In this document: one piece after another, positions 1 through 9,121 of the stretch
Layout of the letters: every line of letters starts with the position of its first letter
Position numbering within the stretch: position 1 is the first letter of the stretch
Source of the DNA: Pseudomonas sp. JAI120
GTDB lineage: Bacteria > Pseudomonadota > Gammaproteobacteria > Pseudomonadales > Pseudomonadaceae
Length of the DNA: 64,000 nt
Direction: 5' to 3'
Assembly: GCF_014207255.1 (NCBI RefSeq)
Contig: NZ_JACHCZ010000001.1
Coordinates: 1,228,592-1,292,591 of the forward strand
Position numbers and translations under genes: made by a program
Notes under the pieces: generated by a model
Database searches by the model: none
The model's input: the letters and a program-made list of their open reading frames with translations, nothing else
Told to the model about the DNA's origin: nothing

Positions 1-1600
1 CCGCTTCAGTGACTTTCCAGGCCTGGCCGTCGACCGGCTGGTTCAGCGGGGTCTTGCCATCACGCAGGCTGGCGATCAGCTCATCAGCGTGAGTCTTGGC
101 AGCCGCGCTGGCGCGCTCCTTGGCCATCTGTGTGCGGATCGCCGCAGCAACGCTTTCCAGCGGCAGTTGCGCAGGTTTGCGGTGCTCTTTGGCACGCAGC
201 ACGATGATGGTTTCCGGGTCCAGCTCAATGGCGCTGCTGTTGGCCCCCTCATCCAGCACTTCCGGGCTGAACGCAGCGGTGACCACGGCACGGTTGGCCG
301 CAACACCGTCACCACCTTCACGGCCAAACGGCGCGGAGGTGTGTACGGTCAGCTTCAGGTCAGACGCCGGTTGGGCCAGATCGGAGGCTTCGAATGCCGC
401 ATCTTCCAATTGCTTGGTTGCTTCGACAAAACGCTGCTCGACCTGTTGGGTCTTGAGCTCGCGGGTCAGCTTGTCTTTCAGGCTGGCAAACGTCGGCACT
501 TGCGGTGCTTCAACGCCCAACAGCTTGATCAAGTGCCAACCGAAGGTGCTGCGCACCGGCGCCGAAACCTGGTCTTTGTTCAAGGCATACAAGGCGGCTT
601 CGAAGTCCGGGTCGTAGACGCCCGGGCCGGCAAAGCCCAGATCACCGCCACTGTTGGCCGAACCTGGATCCTGGGAGAACTCCTTGGCCAGGGTTTCGAA
701 CTTCTCACCCTTGGCCAGGCGCGCCTGGATTTCTTCGATCTTGGCCTTCGCTTGCGCGTCGGTGACCTTGTCGTTGACTTCAATCAGGATGTGCGCGGCA
801 CGACGCTGTTCAGCGAGGTTGGCGGTTTCTTTCTGATAGGCAGCCTGCAGTTCATCGTCCTTCACGCTGACCTGGTCGAAGAAGGACGACTTCTTCAGTT
901 CCAGGTAGTCGATGACCACCTGGTCCGGGGTCATGAACTCCTTGGCGTGCTGGTCATAGTAAGCCTTGACCTCGTCGTCGGTGAGTTTCACCGCCGCAGG
1001 GTTGGCCTTGATATTGACGGTAGCAAAATCGCGGGTCTGCTTTTCCAGACGGGCGAATGCCAGCACTTCGGCGTCGGTCACGAAACCGCTGCCGGCAATA
1101 CCAGCGCGAACCTGGCCGATCAGCATTTCCTGGGTCAGCATCTGACGGAACTGCAGACGGCTGTAGCCCAGTTGACGGATCACCTGGTCAAAGCGTTCGG
1201 CGTTGAATTTGCCGTCCACCTGGAATTCCGGCGTCTGCAGGATTACCTGGTCCAGTGCAGCTTCAGAGAAGCCAAACTTGGAATCGGCGGCGCCTTGCAG
1301 CAGCAGCTTGCGATCGATCAGACCCTTGAGGGCCGCGTCGCGCAGCAGTTTTTCGTCCAGCAGCGAAGCATCGAAATCCTTGCCCAGCTGTTGCATCAGC
1401 TGGCGACGTTGCATGTCGACGGCCTGGCTCAGTTCAGTCTGGGTGATTTCTTCACCGTTGACCTTGGCCACGTCCTGCTTGGTGTTGGTCGAAGCCTGGA
1501 AAATGGCCTCGATACCGGTGAACGCCATCAATGCGACGATGATCCCGATAATGGTCTTGGCAATCCAGCCTTGTGAATTGTCCCTGATATTTTGCAGCAT
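1..1600 (-). CDS. ppiD: Peptidyl-prolyl cis-trans isomerase PpiD (3' end outside window)
   Basis: Periplasmic folding factor anchored in the inner membrane. The minus-strand frame is open from an ATG at 1598-1600 to the window edge, giving 533 residues of a protein usually about 620 long, so the C-terminus is missing. Residues about 12-34 form one membrane segment (WIAKTIIGIIVALMAF), followed by a SurA_N-like chaperone region and a parvulin domain from about residue 269 (AHILIEV, then GGDLGFAGPG and FGWHLIKL). A GGGGGA ribosome-binding site lies just upstream of the start. It follows hupB, as in other pseudomonads. No catalytic test is possible from sequence; PpiD parvulin domains are often weak or inactive. 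Confidence 0.95.
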   Translation of the reverse strand, partial: MLQNIRDNSQGWIAKTIIGIIVALMAFTGIEAIFQASTNTKQDVAKVNGEEITQTELSQAVDMQRRQLMQQLGKDFDASLLDEKLLRDAALKGLIDRKLLLQGAADSKFGFSEAALDQVILQTPEFQVDGKFNAERFDQVIRQLGYSRLQFRQMLTQEMLIGQVRAGIAGSGFVTDAEVLAFARLEKQTRDFATVNIKANPAAVKLTDDEVKAYYDQHAKEFMTPDQVVIDYLELKKSSFFDQVSVKDDELQAAYQKETANLAEQRRAAHILIEVNDKVTDAQAKAKIEEIQARLAKGEKFETLAKEFSQDPGSANSGGDLGFAGPGVYDPDFEAALYALNKDQVSAPVRSTFGWHLIKLLGVEAPQVPTFASLKDKLTRELKTQQVEQRFVEATKQLEDAAFEASDLAQPASDLKLTVHTSAPFGREGGDGVAANRAVVTAAFSPEVLDEGANSSAIELDPETIIVLRAKEHRKPAQLPLESVAAAIRTQMAKERASAAAKTHADELIASLRDGKTPLNQPVDGQAWKVTEA

Positions 1601-1670
1601 GCGTCCCCCAGAAACGGTTGAACTTCAAAAATTGGCAACCGTGGAGCGTGGGTAGAGTCCGGATAGAAGA

Positions 1671-1694
1671 AAGGCGCATCCGAGGATGCGCCTT
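1671..1694 (-). terminator. Rho-independent terminator of hupB and its 3' UTR
   Basis: AAGGCGCATC pairs perfectly with GATGCGCCTT around a CGAG loop. On the minus strand the stem is followed by TTCTTCT. It lies downstream of hupB and just after the structured element at 1702-1786, so that element would be the last folded part of the hupB transcript. Confidence 0.75.
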
Positions 1695-1701
1695 CTCGTA
1701 A

Positions 1702-1786
1702 CTGGCGGAGCGGACGGGGGGTTGAACCTACACCCCCGGCTTGGCGACCCGATGGATACCTGGGTCAGCTTTCGCTCCGCTGCCAG
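1702..1786 (-). ncRNA. Candidate structured RNA (three-way junction) in the hupB 3' UTR
   Basis: Read on the minus strand, an outer stem (CTGGC plus GGAGCG pairing with CGCTCC plus GCCAG, with a 3-nt bulge) encloses two hairpins. The first is GACCC/GGGTC and the second GGGGG/CCCCC; each has a 5-bp stem and an 11-nt loop. The 3' side of the outer stem ends CGCTCCGCCA, like a tRNA acceptor end, but there is no anticodon arm and the T-loop does not fit a tRNA. The rho-independent terminator follows at once. I do not recognise a named RNA family. It could be a 3'-UTR-derived small RNA or a processing or stability element. Confidence 0.5.
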
Positions 1787-1830
1787 GCCAGACCTGCGTC
1801 CGACCCGGGTAGCAAAGGCTTGATCGAAGC

Positions 1831-2103
1831 TTAGTTAACGGCTTCTTTCAGGGCTTTACCGGCTTTGAAACCTGGTTTCTTGGCAGCAGCGATTTGCAGT
1901 GCTTTGCCAGTCTGTGGGTTGCGGCCAGTGCGAGCTGGGCGGTCAGTCACAGAGAAAGTACCGAAGCCTACCAGTACCACGGAGTCGCCGGCCTTCAGAG
2001 CGCCAGTGACGGATTCGATTACTGCATCCAGCGCACGGCCAGCAGCAGCTTTCGGGATATCAGCGGATGCAGCGATAGCATCAATCAGTTCCGACTTGTT
2101 CAC
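1831..2103 (-). CDS. hupB: DNA-binding protein HU-beta
   Basis: A 90-residue nucleoid protein that binds and bends DNA as a dimer. The sequence starts (V/M)[12 protein letters not shown] and contains the HU signature [21 protein letters not shown] (arms) and the end [13 protein letters not shown]. The start is the GTG at 2101-2103, preceded by AGGGGA; a longer upstream reading would add an untypical leader. Family length is 90, which this start matches exactly. It has its own sigma70 promoter in the lon-hupB gap, and its transcript continues into the folded element at 1702-1786. Confidence 0.97.
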   Translation of the reverse strand: MNKSELIDAIAASADIPKAAAGRALDAVIESVTGALKAGDSVVLVGFGTFSVTDRPARTGRNPQTGKALQIAAAKKPGFKAGKALKEAVN

Positions 2104-2200
2104 TCTAAGTCCCCTTATATATCTATTGAGTATGATTCTAAGTTTTTTGGTAAACAGCAAAAATCAGTGCTGAATGGCCTACAGACACTTAAGAGCCGCT

Positions 2201-2229
2201 TTATAACAAGGGCTCTAAAAAGCTGTCAA
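2201..2229 (-). promoter_or_regulatory. Sigma70 promoter of hupB
   Basis: On the minus strand TTGACA is separated by exactly 17 bases from TTATAA, close to the sigma70 consensus. It lies about 100 bases upstream of the hupB GTG and downstream of the lon stop, so hupB can be transcribed independently of lon. Confidence 0.75.
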
Positions 2230-2252
2230 GGAAGCCTCCAAGCTTATTCACA

Positions 2253-4649
2253 TTAATGCGTGCTAATTCTTTCCTTGGAATCAGACTCTCGTTTTTCGTC
2301 CTTTGCAACTATCTCCGGAGCCACATCCGGCAAGGGCTCCGGCGCGTATTGCAGCGCAATTTGCAGGACCTCGTCAATCCATTTAACCGGTTTAATCTGA
2401 AGATCCTGCTTGATGTTGTCAGGAATTTCCTTCAAGTCGCGAACATTCTCTTCAGGAATGATCACAGTCTTGATGCCACCCCGGTGTGCAGCCAGCAATT
2501 TCTCTTTCAGGCCACCGATGGCCAATACCTGGCCACGCAGGGTGATTTCCCCGGTCATCGCTACATCGGCACGCACCGGTATGCCGGTCAATGCCGATAC
2601 CAGGGCCGTGCACATGCCTACGCCGGCGCTAGGGCCATCTTTCGGTGTAGCCCCTTCCGGCATGTGGATGTGGGTGTCGTGCTTCTCGTGGAAGTCCAGG
2701 GGGATCCCCAGGCTCCTGGCGCGGCTGCGCACCACGGTCTGCGCGGCAGTAATGGATTCGACCATCACGTCACCGAGGGAGCCGGTCTTGATCAACTGGC
2801 CTTTGCCGGGGATCACCGCAGCTTCGATGGTCAGTAATTCGCCGCCCACCTGGGTCCACGCCAGACCAGTCACCTGCCCTACCTGATCCTGCTGCTCAGC
2901 CAGGCCGTAACGGAATTTACGCACGCCCAGGAAGTGCTCAAGCGCATCGGCAGTGACTTTCACCGAGAAGCGTTTTTCCAGCGCGTGCTCCTTGACCGCC
3001 TTGCGGCAAATCTTCGCGATCTGGCGCTCAAGGCCCCGTACACCGGCCTCGCGAGTGTAATAGCGCACGATGTCGCGGATCGACTCGACGTCGAATTCGA
3101 TCTCGCCCTTCTTCAGGCCGTTGGCCGAAATCTGCTTGGGCGCGAGGTATTTGACGGCGATGTTGATCTTCTCGTCTTCGGTGTAACCCGGCAGACGAAT
3201 CACCTCCATCCGATCCAGCAATGCCGGCGGAATGTTCATGGAGTTGGAGGTGCACAGGAACATTACGTCGGACAGGTCGTAGTCGACCTCCAGGTAATGG
3301 TCGTTGAAATTGTGGTTCTGCTCAGGGTCGAGCACTTCCAGCAAGGCCGATGCCGGATCGCCACGCATGTCGCTGCCCATTTTGTCGATTTCGTCGAGCA
3401 GGAACAGTGGGTTGCGTACGCCCACCTTTGTCATTTTTTGAATCAATCTTCCTGGCATCGAACCGATGTAAGTCCGGCGATGACCACGAATTTCCGCTTC
3501 ATCGCGCACACCACCGAGGGCCATGCGCACGAATTTACGGTTGGTGGCATTGGCGATGGACTCGGCCAGGGAGGTTTTACCCACGCCAGGCGGGCCAACC
3601 AGGCACAACACTGGGCCACGAATCTTCTTCACACGCTTTTGCACGGCGAGGTATTCGAGGATGCGTTCCTTGACTTCTTCGAGGCCATAGTGGTCGGCAT
3701 CGAGAATGTCTTCAGCACGCGCCAGGTCCAGGCGTACCTTGGTCTGGGCCTTCCACGGCACCTGCACCAGCCAGTCGATGTACGAGCGCACCACGGTGGC
3801 CTCGGCGGACATCGGCGACATCTGCTTGAGCTTGTTCAACTCGGCGGTGGCTTTGGTCAGGGCGTCTTTCGGCAGGCCGGCAGCATCGATGCGCTTTTTC
3901 AGCTCTTCGATTTCGTTGTGGCCTTCCTCGCTGTCGCCGAGTTCCTTCTGAATGGCCTTCATCTGCTCATTCAGGTAGTACTCGCGCTGGCTGCGCTCCA
4001 TTTGCTTTTTGACACGACCACGGATGCGCTTCTCGACCTGGAGCAGATCAATTTCGGCATCCAGCAATGCCAGCACGTGTTCGACACGGGCCGACAGGTC
4101 AATGATTTCGAGGATGTCTTGCTTCTGCTCGATCTTCAGCGCCATGTGCGCGGCCATGGTATCGACCAGGCGGCTTGGCTCATCGATGCTATTGAGGGAA
4201 GACAGGACTTCAGCCGGGACTTTTTTGCCCAACTGCACATACTGCTCAAACTGCGAGAGCAGGCTGCGCACAAACACTTCGGACTCGCGCTCAGGGGCCT
4301 CGACTTCGTCGATCAGCACCACTTCAGCGCGCAGGTGGCCGTCCACCTCCATGAAACGCTCTACCGCACCACGCTGCTCGCCTTCCACCAACACCTTGAC
4401 GGTGCCATCGGGCAGCTTGAGCAATTGCAGGACAGTGGCAATGGTACCGACGCGATACAGGGCATCTTCGCCTGGATCATCATCGGCAGGATTTCTCTGG
4501 GCCAGCAGCAGGATCTGCTTGTCGCCCGTCATCGCGGCCTCGAGGGCTTCGATAGACTTCTCGCGCCCCACGAACAGCGGGATAACCATGTGCGGATAGA
4601 CGACGACATCACGCAACGGCAGGAGAGGCAATTCGATGGTTGTCTTCAT
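2253..4649 (-). CDS. lon: ATP-dependent protease La (Lon)
   Basis: Cytoplasmic AAA+ serine protease that degrades misfolded and regulatory proteins. The product is 798 residues when started at MKTTIELPLLPLRDVV, the typical Lon N-terminus; an in-frame upstream ATG would add 25 atypical residues. Order of parts: N-terminal substrate domain, coiled coil (about 180-290), AAA+ module with Walker A GPPGVGKTS and Walker B LFLLDEIDK, then the protease domain with catalytic Ser in PKDGPSAG. Located between clpX and hupB. A sigma32-like promoter precedes it. The C-terminal tail after about residue 770 is charged and low in complexity. Confidence 0.98.
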   Translation of the reverse strand: MKTTIELPLLPLRDVVVYPHMVIPLFVGREKSIEALEAAMTGDKQILLLAQRNPADDDPGEDALYRVGTIATVLQLLKLPDGTVKVLVEGEQRGAVERFMEVDGHLRAEVVLIDEVEAPERESEVFVRSLLSQFEQYVQLGKKVPAEVLSSLNSIDEPSRLVDTMAAHMALKIEQKQDILEIIDLSARVEHVLALLDAEIDLLQVEKRIRGRVKKQMERSQREYYLNEQMKAIQKELGDSEEGHNEIEELKKRIDAAGLPKDALTKATAELNKLKQMSPMSAEATVVRSYIDWLVQVPWKAQTKVRLDLARAEDILDADHYGLEEVKERILEYLAVQKRVKKIRGPVLCLVGPPGVGKTSLAESIANATNRKFVRMALGGVRDEAEIRGHRRTYIGSMPGRLIQKMTKVGVRNPLFLLDEIDKMGSDMRGDPASALLEVLDPEQNHNFNDHYLEVDYDLSDVMFLCTSNSMNIPPALLDRMEVIRLPGYTEDEKINIAVKYLAPKQISANGLKKGEIEFDVESIRDIVRYYTREAGVRGLERQIAKICRKAVKEHALEKRFSVKVTADALEHFLGVRKFRYGLAEQQDQVGQVTGLAWTQVGGELLTIEAAVIPGKGQLIKTGSLGDVMVESITAAQTVVRSRARSLGIPLDFHEKHDTHIHMPEGATPKDGPSAGVGMCTALVSALTGIPVRADVAMTGEITLRGQVLAIGGLKEKLLAAHRGGIKTVIIPEENVRDLKEIPDNIKQDLQIKPVKWIDEVLQIALQYAPEPLPDVAPEIVAKDEKRESDSKERISTH

Positions 4650-4690
4650 GATTTCGCCTCTATGACAGTTGAAAAATAAGCTTGAAACCA

Positions 4691-4719
4691 AGATGGGGGC
4701 TGCGTGTAAAAAAAACAAG
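4691..4719 (-). promoter_or_regulatory. Candidate sigma32 (heat-shock) promoter of lon
   Basis: On the minus strand CTTGTTT is followed after 14 bases by CCCCATCT. This matches the RpoH pattern CTTGnnn ... CCCCATnT at an accepted spacing. It lies about 45 bases upstream of the lon ATG, as expected for a heat-shock gene. Confidence 0.7.
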
Positions 4720-4765
4720 CTCAATGCGGGCAGTTACACGCAGTAAAAATCCTTATGAAAAACAA

Positions 4766-4787
4766 AGGGGCCCCTAGAGGCCCCTTC
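4766..4787 (-). terminator. Rho-independent terminator after clpX
   Basis: AAGGGGCC and GGCCCCTT form an 8-bp stem around CCTAGA. On the minus strand the stem runs into TTGTTTTTC. It separates clpX from the lon promoter. Confidence 0.85.
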
Positions 4788-4811
4788 GTTTGTACCAAAA
4801 CTGCGAAACGC

Positions 4812-6095
4812 TTACGCGTCTGGCGCAGCTTTGGCAGTCGGCTCACTGTTTTCGTAGATATACAGTGGCTTGGACTTACCTTCTATAACGCTTTCGTCGA
4901 TCACCACTTTACTCACCTCGGACTGCGAGGGGATCTCGTACATGGTGTCGAGCAATACACCTTCGAGGATGGAACGCAGGCCACGTGCACCAGTCTTGCG
5001 CTCCAGTGCCCGCTTGGCCACCGATTTGAGCGCATCGGTACGGAACTCGAGGTCTACACCTTCCATCTCGAACAGCTTGGCGTATTGCTTGGTCAGGGCG
5101 TTTTTCGGCTCGGTGAGGATCTGAATCAGAGCCGCCTCATCCAACTCGTCCAACGTGGCCAGGACCGGCAGACGGCCAACGAATTCCGGGATCAGACCGA
5201 ACTTGACCAGATCGTCAGGCTCGACTTCACGCAGGGACTCGCCCACTTTCTTGCCTTCTTCCTTACTGCGCACTTCCGCACTGAAACCGATGCCGCCACG
5301 GGTAGACCGTTGCTGAATAACCTTCTCCAGGCCGGAGAATGCACCGCCACAGATAAACAGGATGTTGCGCGTATCAACCTGAAGGAATTCCTGCTGCGGG
5401 TGCTTGCGGCCGCCTTGTGGCGGTACGGAAGCTACCGTGCCTTCGATCAGTTTCAACAGGGCCTGCTGCACGCCTTCACCGGAAACATCCCGAGTGATCG
5501 ACGGGTTGTCGGACTTGCGCGAGATCTTGTCGATTTCGTCGATGTAGACAATACCCATCTGGGCCTTCTCTACGTCGTAGTCGCACTTCTGCAGCAGTTT
5601 CTGAATGATGTTCTCGACATCTTCGCCCACGTAGCCAGCCTCGGTGAGGGTGGTGGCGTCGGCGATGGTGAACGGAACGTTCAGCAGGCGAGCGAGGGTT
5701 TCCGCAAGCAGGGTCTTACCCGAGCCTGTAGGACCGATCAGCAAGATGTTGCTCTTACCGAGTTCGACTTCGTCGCCTTTCTTGTCACGCTGGTTCAAGC
5801 GCTTGTAGTGGTTGTATACCGCTACGGCCAGAACCTTCTTTGCACGCTCTTGACCAATCACATACTGATCAAGGATGCCGCTGATTTCTTTAGGCGAAGG
5901 CAATTTATGCGCGCTGCTTTCGGCCTGGGCTTCCTGCACCTCCTCACGGATGATGTCATTGCACAGGTCGACGCACTCGTCGCAGATAAAGACCGAGGGG
6001 CCGGCAATCAATTTGCGCACTTCATGCTGGCTTTTGCCACAGAAGGAGCAATAGAGCAGCTTGCCGTTGTCCTCGCCGTTGCGGGTGTCAGTCAT
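4812..6095 (-). CDS. clpX: ATP-dependent Clp protease ATP-binding subunit ClpX
   Basis: Hexameric AAA+ unfoldase that feeds substrates to ClpP in the cytoplasm. The product has 427 residues from [12 protein letters not shown], the typical ClpX start. An N-terminal zinc-binding domain carries CSFCGKS and CDECVDLC (four cysteines, residues about 14-40). The AAA+ core has Walker [13 protein letters not shown], Walker B VYIDEIDK and the pore motif GYVGED; the ClpP-docking IGF-type loop is present as [10 protein letters not shown] region neighbours. It follows clpP on the same strand with about 110 bases between. Start preceded by a weak GGA-type ribosome-binding site. Confidence 0.97.
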   Translation of the reverse strand: MTDTRNGEDNGKLLYCSFCGKSQHEVRKLIAGPSVFICDECVDLCNDIIREEVQEAQAESSAHKLPSPKEISGILDQYVIGQERAKKVLAVAVYNHYKRLNQRDKKGDEVELGKSNILLIGPTGSGKTLLAETLARLLNVPFTIADATTLTEAGYVGEDVENIIQKLLQKCDYDVEKAQMGIVYIDEIDKISRKSDNPSITRDVSGEGVQQALLKLIEGTVASVPPQGGRKHPQQEFLQVDTRNILFICGGAFSGLEKVIQQRSTRGGIGFSAEVRSKEEGKKVGESLREVEPDDLVKFGLIPEFVGRLPVLATLDELDEAALIQILTEPKNALTKQYAKLFEMEGVDLEFRTDALKSVAKRALERKTGARGLRSILEGVLLDTMYEIPSQSEVSKVVIDESVIEGKSKPLYIYENSEPTAKAAPDA

Positions 6096-6207
6096 TCGTT
6101 CGATCCAAATCCGATAGGCTTGCAACACAAGATGAAGGCTTATGCGGGCTTTTTCAAGCCCACAGGTGATCGGAAAACCCGACCAGCCCTATTTTGAGCG
6201 GCTTATA

Positions 6208-6843
6208 TTAAGCGGGGCGCTTTTCGATCACTGCGTCGATCAACCCGTATTCACGTGCGGCTTCGGCGCTCATGAAGTTATCGCGGTTGGTGTCGCGCTC
6301 GATTTCTTCCAGGGTGTGCCCGCTATGCTTGGCCATCAGCGTGTTGAGACGTTCGCGGATGAAGAGGATTTCCTTGGCGTGGATTTCGATGTCCGACGCC
6401 TGGCCCTGGAAACCGCCCAGTGGCTGGTGAATCATCACGCGCGAGTTAGGCAGGCAGTAACGCTTGCCCTCGGCACCTGCGGTCAGCAGGAACGCGCCCA
6501 TGCTGCAGGCCTGGCCAATGCAGGTAGTCGATACGTTCGGCTTGATGAACTGCATGGTGTCGTAGATCGACATGCCCGCGGTCACCGAACCGCCCGGTGA
6601 GTTGATATAGAGATGGATGTCCTTGTCCGGGTTTTCCGCTTCAAGGAACAGCAGTTGCGCACAGATCAGGTTGGCCATGTAGTCCTCTACCGGGCCCACC
6701 AGAAAGATCACTCGCTCCTTGAGCAGGCGCGAGTAGATGTCGTAGGCGCGCTCGCCACGGGCGGACTGCTCGACAACCATCGGGACCAGGCCGCCTGCGG
6801 CCTGGATATCAGAGTTCTGCTGAATATAGGAATTACGGAACAT
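6208..6843 (-). CDS. clpP: ATP-dependent Clp protease proteolytic subunit ClpP
   Basis: Serine protease of 211 residues that forms the tetradecameric chamber working with ClpX or ClpA. The catalytic triad is visible as Ser114 (GQACSMGAF), His139 (VMIHQP) and Asp188 (NRDNF). The N-terminus [21 protein letters not shown] carries the usual short propeptide region. Standard length and standard position between tig and clpX on the same strand. Confidence 0.98.
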   Translation of the reverse strand: MFRNSYIQQNSDIQAAGGLVPMVVEQSARGERAYDIYSRLLKERVIFLVGPVEDYMANLICAQLLFLEAENPDKDIHLYINSPGGSVTAGMSIYDTMQFIKPNVSTTCIGQACSMGAFLLTAGAEGKRYCLPNSRVMIHQPLGGFQGQASDIEIHAKEILFIRERLNTLMAKHSGHTLEEIERDTNRDNFMSAEAAREYGLIDAVIEKRPA

Positions 6844-6882
6844 GCTCTGCAGTTACTCCCAAATAGTCATGTCTTGAAAACG

Positions 6883-6909
6883 CATAAGCCAGCGCGAGGC
6901 TGGCTTATG
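6883..6909 (-). terminator. Hairpin downstream of tig
   Basis: CATAAGCCAGC and GCTGGCTTATG form a strong stem with a short loop between tig and clpP. On the minus strand it is followed by CGTTTTC, a weak U-tract, so it may be a partial terminator that sets the tig to clpP ratio. Confidence 0.55.
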
Positions 6910-6934
6910 GTTGAATTTCCAACGAGTTGGACAA

Positions 6935-8245
6935 TCAGTCGGCTTGTGCTGCTTCCGCCGGCTTGACTGCTTCTTCGTAAGAGACCGCTTTATCGGTCAC
7001 CTTAGCCTTCTGCAGAACAGTATCCACAACTTGTTCTTCCAGCACAACCGAACGTACTTCGTTCAGTTGCTGGTCATTCTTGTAGTACCAAGCCACGACC
7101 TGCTCAGGCTCCTGGTAGGCCGAAGCCATTTCCTGAATCATTTCGCGGACGCGGTCTTCGTCAGGCTTGAGGTCGAACTGCTTGACCACTTCAGCCACGA
7201 TCAGGCCCAGTACCACACGGCGCTTGGCTTGCTCTTCGAACAGCTCGGCCGGCAGTTGGTCTGGCTTGATGTTGCCGCCGAACTGCTGAACAGCCTGTAC
7301 GCGCAGACGATCCACTTCGTTGGACAGCAGGGCCTTAGGCACTTCGATCGGGTTGGAGGCCAGCAGACCGTCCATGACCTGGTTCTTGACCTTGGACTTG
7401 ATAGCCTGGCGCAGCTCGCGCTCCATGTTCTTGCGAACTTCGGTGCGGAAGCCTTCGATACCGGTTTCCTTGATGCCGAACTGATTGAAGAATTCTTCGT
7501 TCAGCTCTGGCAGCTTAGGCTCGGAAACGCTATTGACGGTCACGGTGAACTCGGCAGCTTTGCCGGCCAGGTCCAGATTCTGGTAGTCAGCAGGGAATTC
7601 CAGGTTCAGGACCCGCTCTTCGCCAGCCTTGGCGCCAACCAGGCCGTCTTCGAAGCCAGGAATCATGCGATTGGAACCCAGCACCAGCTGAGTACCCTTG
7701 GCGGAGCCGCCAGCGAATGCTTCGCCGTCAACCTTGCCAACAAAATCGATGTTCAGCTGGTCTTCGTTCTGGGCAGCACGGTCGGCCACTTCGAAACGGG
7801 TGTTCTGCTTGCGCAGGATTTCCAGCATGTTGTCCAGGTCCGAATCAGCCACTTCGGCGCTCAGGCGCTCGATGGCGATACCGTCGAAACCGGCCACTTC
7901 GAACTCGGGGAACACTTCGAATACGGCAACGTATTCCAGGTCCTTGCCCGCTTCCAGGGACTTAGGTTCGATCGAAGGCGAGCCAGCCGGATTCAGCTTT
8001 TGCTCAACCACTGCTTCGTAGAAAGAAGCCTGGATCACGTCACCGACGGCCTCATTGCGCGCATCAGCACCAAAACGGCGCTTGATTTCGCTCATTGGCA
8101 CTTTGCCCGGACGGAAACCAGCGATCTTGGCCTTTTGGGCAGTCTGCTGCAGACGCTTGTTGACCGCAGTCTCGATGCGCTCAGCCGGCACGGTGATGCT
8201 CATGCGGCGCTCGAGAGCAGTAGTATTTTCAACAGAAACTTGCAT
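6935..8245 (-). CDS. tig: Trigger factor, ribosome-associated chaperone
   Basis: Binds nascent chains at the ribosomal exit tunnel and has peptidyl-prolyl isomerase activity. The product has 436 residues starting [15 protein letters not shown]. The ribosome-binding signature is present near residue 43 (GFRPGKVP), the FKBP-type domain lies at about 160-240, and the C-terminal arms are helical. GAGGAA precedes the start; a longer in-frame start 57 bases upstream would add 19 atypical residues. First gene of the tig-clpP-clpX-lon block. Confidence 0.97.
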   Translation of the reverse strand: MQVSVENTTALERRMSITVPAERIETAVNKRLQQTAQKAKIAGFRPGKVPMSEIKRRFGADARNEAVGDVIQASFYEAVVEQKLNPAGSPSIEPKSLEAGKDLEYVAVFEVFPEFEVAGFDGIAIERLSAEVADSDLDNMLEILRKQNTRFEVADRAAQNEDQLNIDFVGKVDGEAFAGGSAKGTQLVLGSNRMIPGFEDGLVGAKAGEERVLNLEFPADYQNLDLAGKAAEFTVTVNSVSEPKLPELNEEFFNQFGIKETGIEGFRTEVRKNMERELRQAIKSKVKNQVMDGLLASNPIEVPKALLSNEVDRLRVQAVQQFGGNIKPDQLPAELFEEQAKRRVVLGLIVAEVVKQFDLKPDEDRVREMIQEMASAYQEPEQVVAWYYKNDQQLNEVRSVVLEEQVVDTVLQKAKVTDKAVSYEEAVKPAEAAQAD

Positions 8246-8304
8246 GGATATTCCTCGTTGCACAGACGTTAGCCGGCCATTTCCGACCCCAATCAAGGGC
8301 ATGC

Positions 8305-8333
8305 ATTCTAGTGGGTCAAACTCAAGAAGTCAC
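8305..8333 (-). promoter_or_regulatory. Candidate sigma70 promoter of tig
   Basis: Minus strand: GTGACT, 17 bases, TAGAAT, about 60 bases upstream of the tig start. One mismatch in each hexamer against close consensus forms. Confidence 0.5.
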
Positions 8334-8603
8334 CCTACTGGAAATACGCCCGTAAACAGCCGGCAATTTATCGGTACGAAGGCACTGTCGCGCCCCGCCC
8401 CGGTGACAAATAAAGCCAAACACGCCAGGGCTCTGCGCCGCCCCTCTATATATAGAAGGGATCGTCGCTACCTCCCTGACGCCCCACCCCGCAATAAGGG
8501 CAGATAGACAACGCAGCATCATCGAGACACATAAATACGATGAAACGCACCGCCATCGCGACCCAGAACCCGCAGCCACGAAAAACCGAACCGCCAAAAC
8601 CAA
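8334..8603. other. Gene-free stretch between tig and the tRNA cluster
   Basis: About 270 bases with no convincing reading frame. The only visible structure is the AT-rich palindrome CTATATATAG at 8446-8455. Short frames here overlap the tRNA region and have no ribosome-binding site. Confidence 0.6.
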
Positions 8604-8605
8604 AA

Positions 8606-8636
8606 AAGGCGCCAGACTGTTAAATCTGGCGCCTTT
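8606..8636 (-). terminator. Terminator of the tRNA cluster
   Basis: AAAGGCGCCAGA pairs with TCTGGCGCCTTT, and on the minus strand is followed by a run of T (TTTTGGTTTTGG). The same stem sequence recurs at 8899-8929 after the other tRNA-His. Confidence 0.85.
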
Positions 8637-8642
8637 CGAATA

Positions 8643-8719
8643 TGGGGTGGACGAAGGGGATCGAACCCTCGACAACGGGAGTCACAATCCCGTGCTCTAC
8701 CAACTGAGCTACGCCCACC
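8643..8719 (-). tRNA. tRNA-His (GTG), copy 2
   Basis: Cloverleaf on the minus strand with the His-specific extra G at position -1 paired to C73, anticodon GTG in loop TTGTGAC, T-arm GAGGGTTCGATCCCCTT, and an encoded CCA end. Identical over its length to the gene at 8937-9013. Confidence 0.97.
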
Positions 8720-8795
8720 ATATTGCGTTAACAAAGAAACCAAACTACTTCTTTGTCGAGCCTTACCCTGCGCATAGACCGAGTAAAGCTTTATT

Positions 8796-8880
8796 TGGTG
8801 CGGATGAAGAGACTCGAACTCTTACGCCTCGCGGCGCTGGAACCTAAATCCAGTGTGTCTACCAATTCCACCACATCCGC
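8796..8880 (-). tRNA. tRNA-Leu (TAG)
   Basis: An 85-nt class II tRNA with a long variable arm, start GCGGATGTGGTGG, anticodon TAG in loop TTTAGGT, T-loop TTCGAGT and encoded CCA. Confidence 0.97.
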
Positions 8881-8898
8881 GCTTGAAGCTCTTAAAGC

Positions 8899-8929
8899 AA
8901 AGGCGCCAGACGATTAATCTGGCGCCTTT
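8899..8929 (-). terminator. Internal terminator-like hairpin between tRNA-His and tRNA-Leu
   Basis: AAAGGCGCCAGA / TCTGGCGCCTTT stem with loop CGATTAA, followed on the minus strand by TTGCTTTAAG. It duplicates the final terminator at 8606-8636; its weaker U-tract may let some transcription through to tRNA-Leu and the second tRNA-His, or RNase may cut here. Confidence 0.65.
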
Positions 8930-8936
8930 CAAAATA

Positions 8937-9013
8937 TGGGGTGGACGAAGGGGATCGAACCCTCGACAACGGGAGTCACAATCCCGTGCTCTACCAACTG
9001 AGCTACGCCCACC
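8937..9013 (-). tRNA. tRNA-His (GTG), copy 1
   Basis: Same sequence as the tRNA-His at 8643-8719, including G-1, anticodon GTG and encoded CCA. Followed by the duplicated hairpin at 8899-8929. Confidence 0.97.
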
Positions 9014-9044
9014 ATATAGCGCTACTTGTGCCAAAGCTGCCTAA

Positions 9045-9121
9045 TGGCGCACCCGGCAGGACTCGAACCTGCGACCATCCGCTTAGAAGGCGGATGCTCT
9101 ATCCAGCTGAGCTACGGGCGC
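9045..9121 (-). tRNA. tRNA-Arg (TCT)
   Basis: A 77-nt cloverleaf on the minus strand starting GCGCCCGTAGCTCAG, anticodon TCT in loop TTCTAAG, T-arm GCAGGTTCGAGTCCTGC and encoded CCA. First gene of the leftward tRNA cluster. Confidence 0.97.

Noticed and set aside
89..1576. Long plus-strand frame of 495 codons opposite ppiD
   Set aside because: Mirror of the ppiD coding strand in GC-rich DNA; no ribosome-binding site, low-complexity composition, and the minus-strand protein is clearly PpiD.
1702..1786. Calling the hupB 3' element a tRNA
   Set aside because: No anticodon arm, 11-nt loops, and the T-loop does not align, although the end resembles an acceptor stem.
2934..4679. 581-codon plus-strand frame opposite lon
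   Set aside because: Antisense shadow of lon; rich in His, Gln and Leu with no recognisable domain.
4755..6197. 480-codon plus-strand frame opposite clpX
   Set aside because: Shadow of clpX, which has all family motifs on the other strand.
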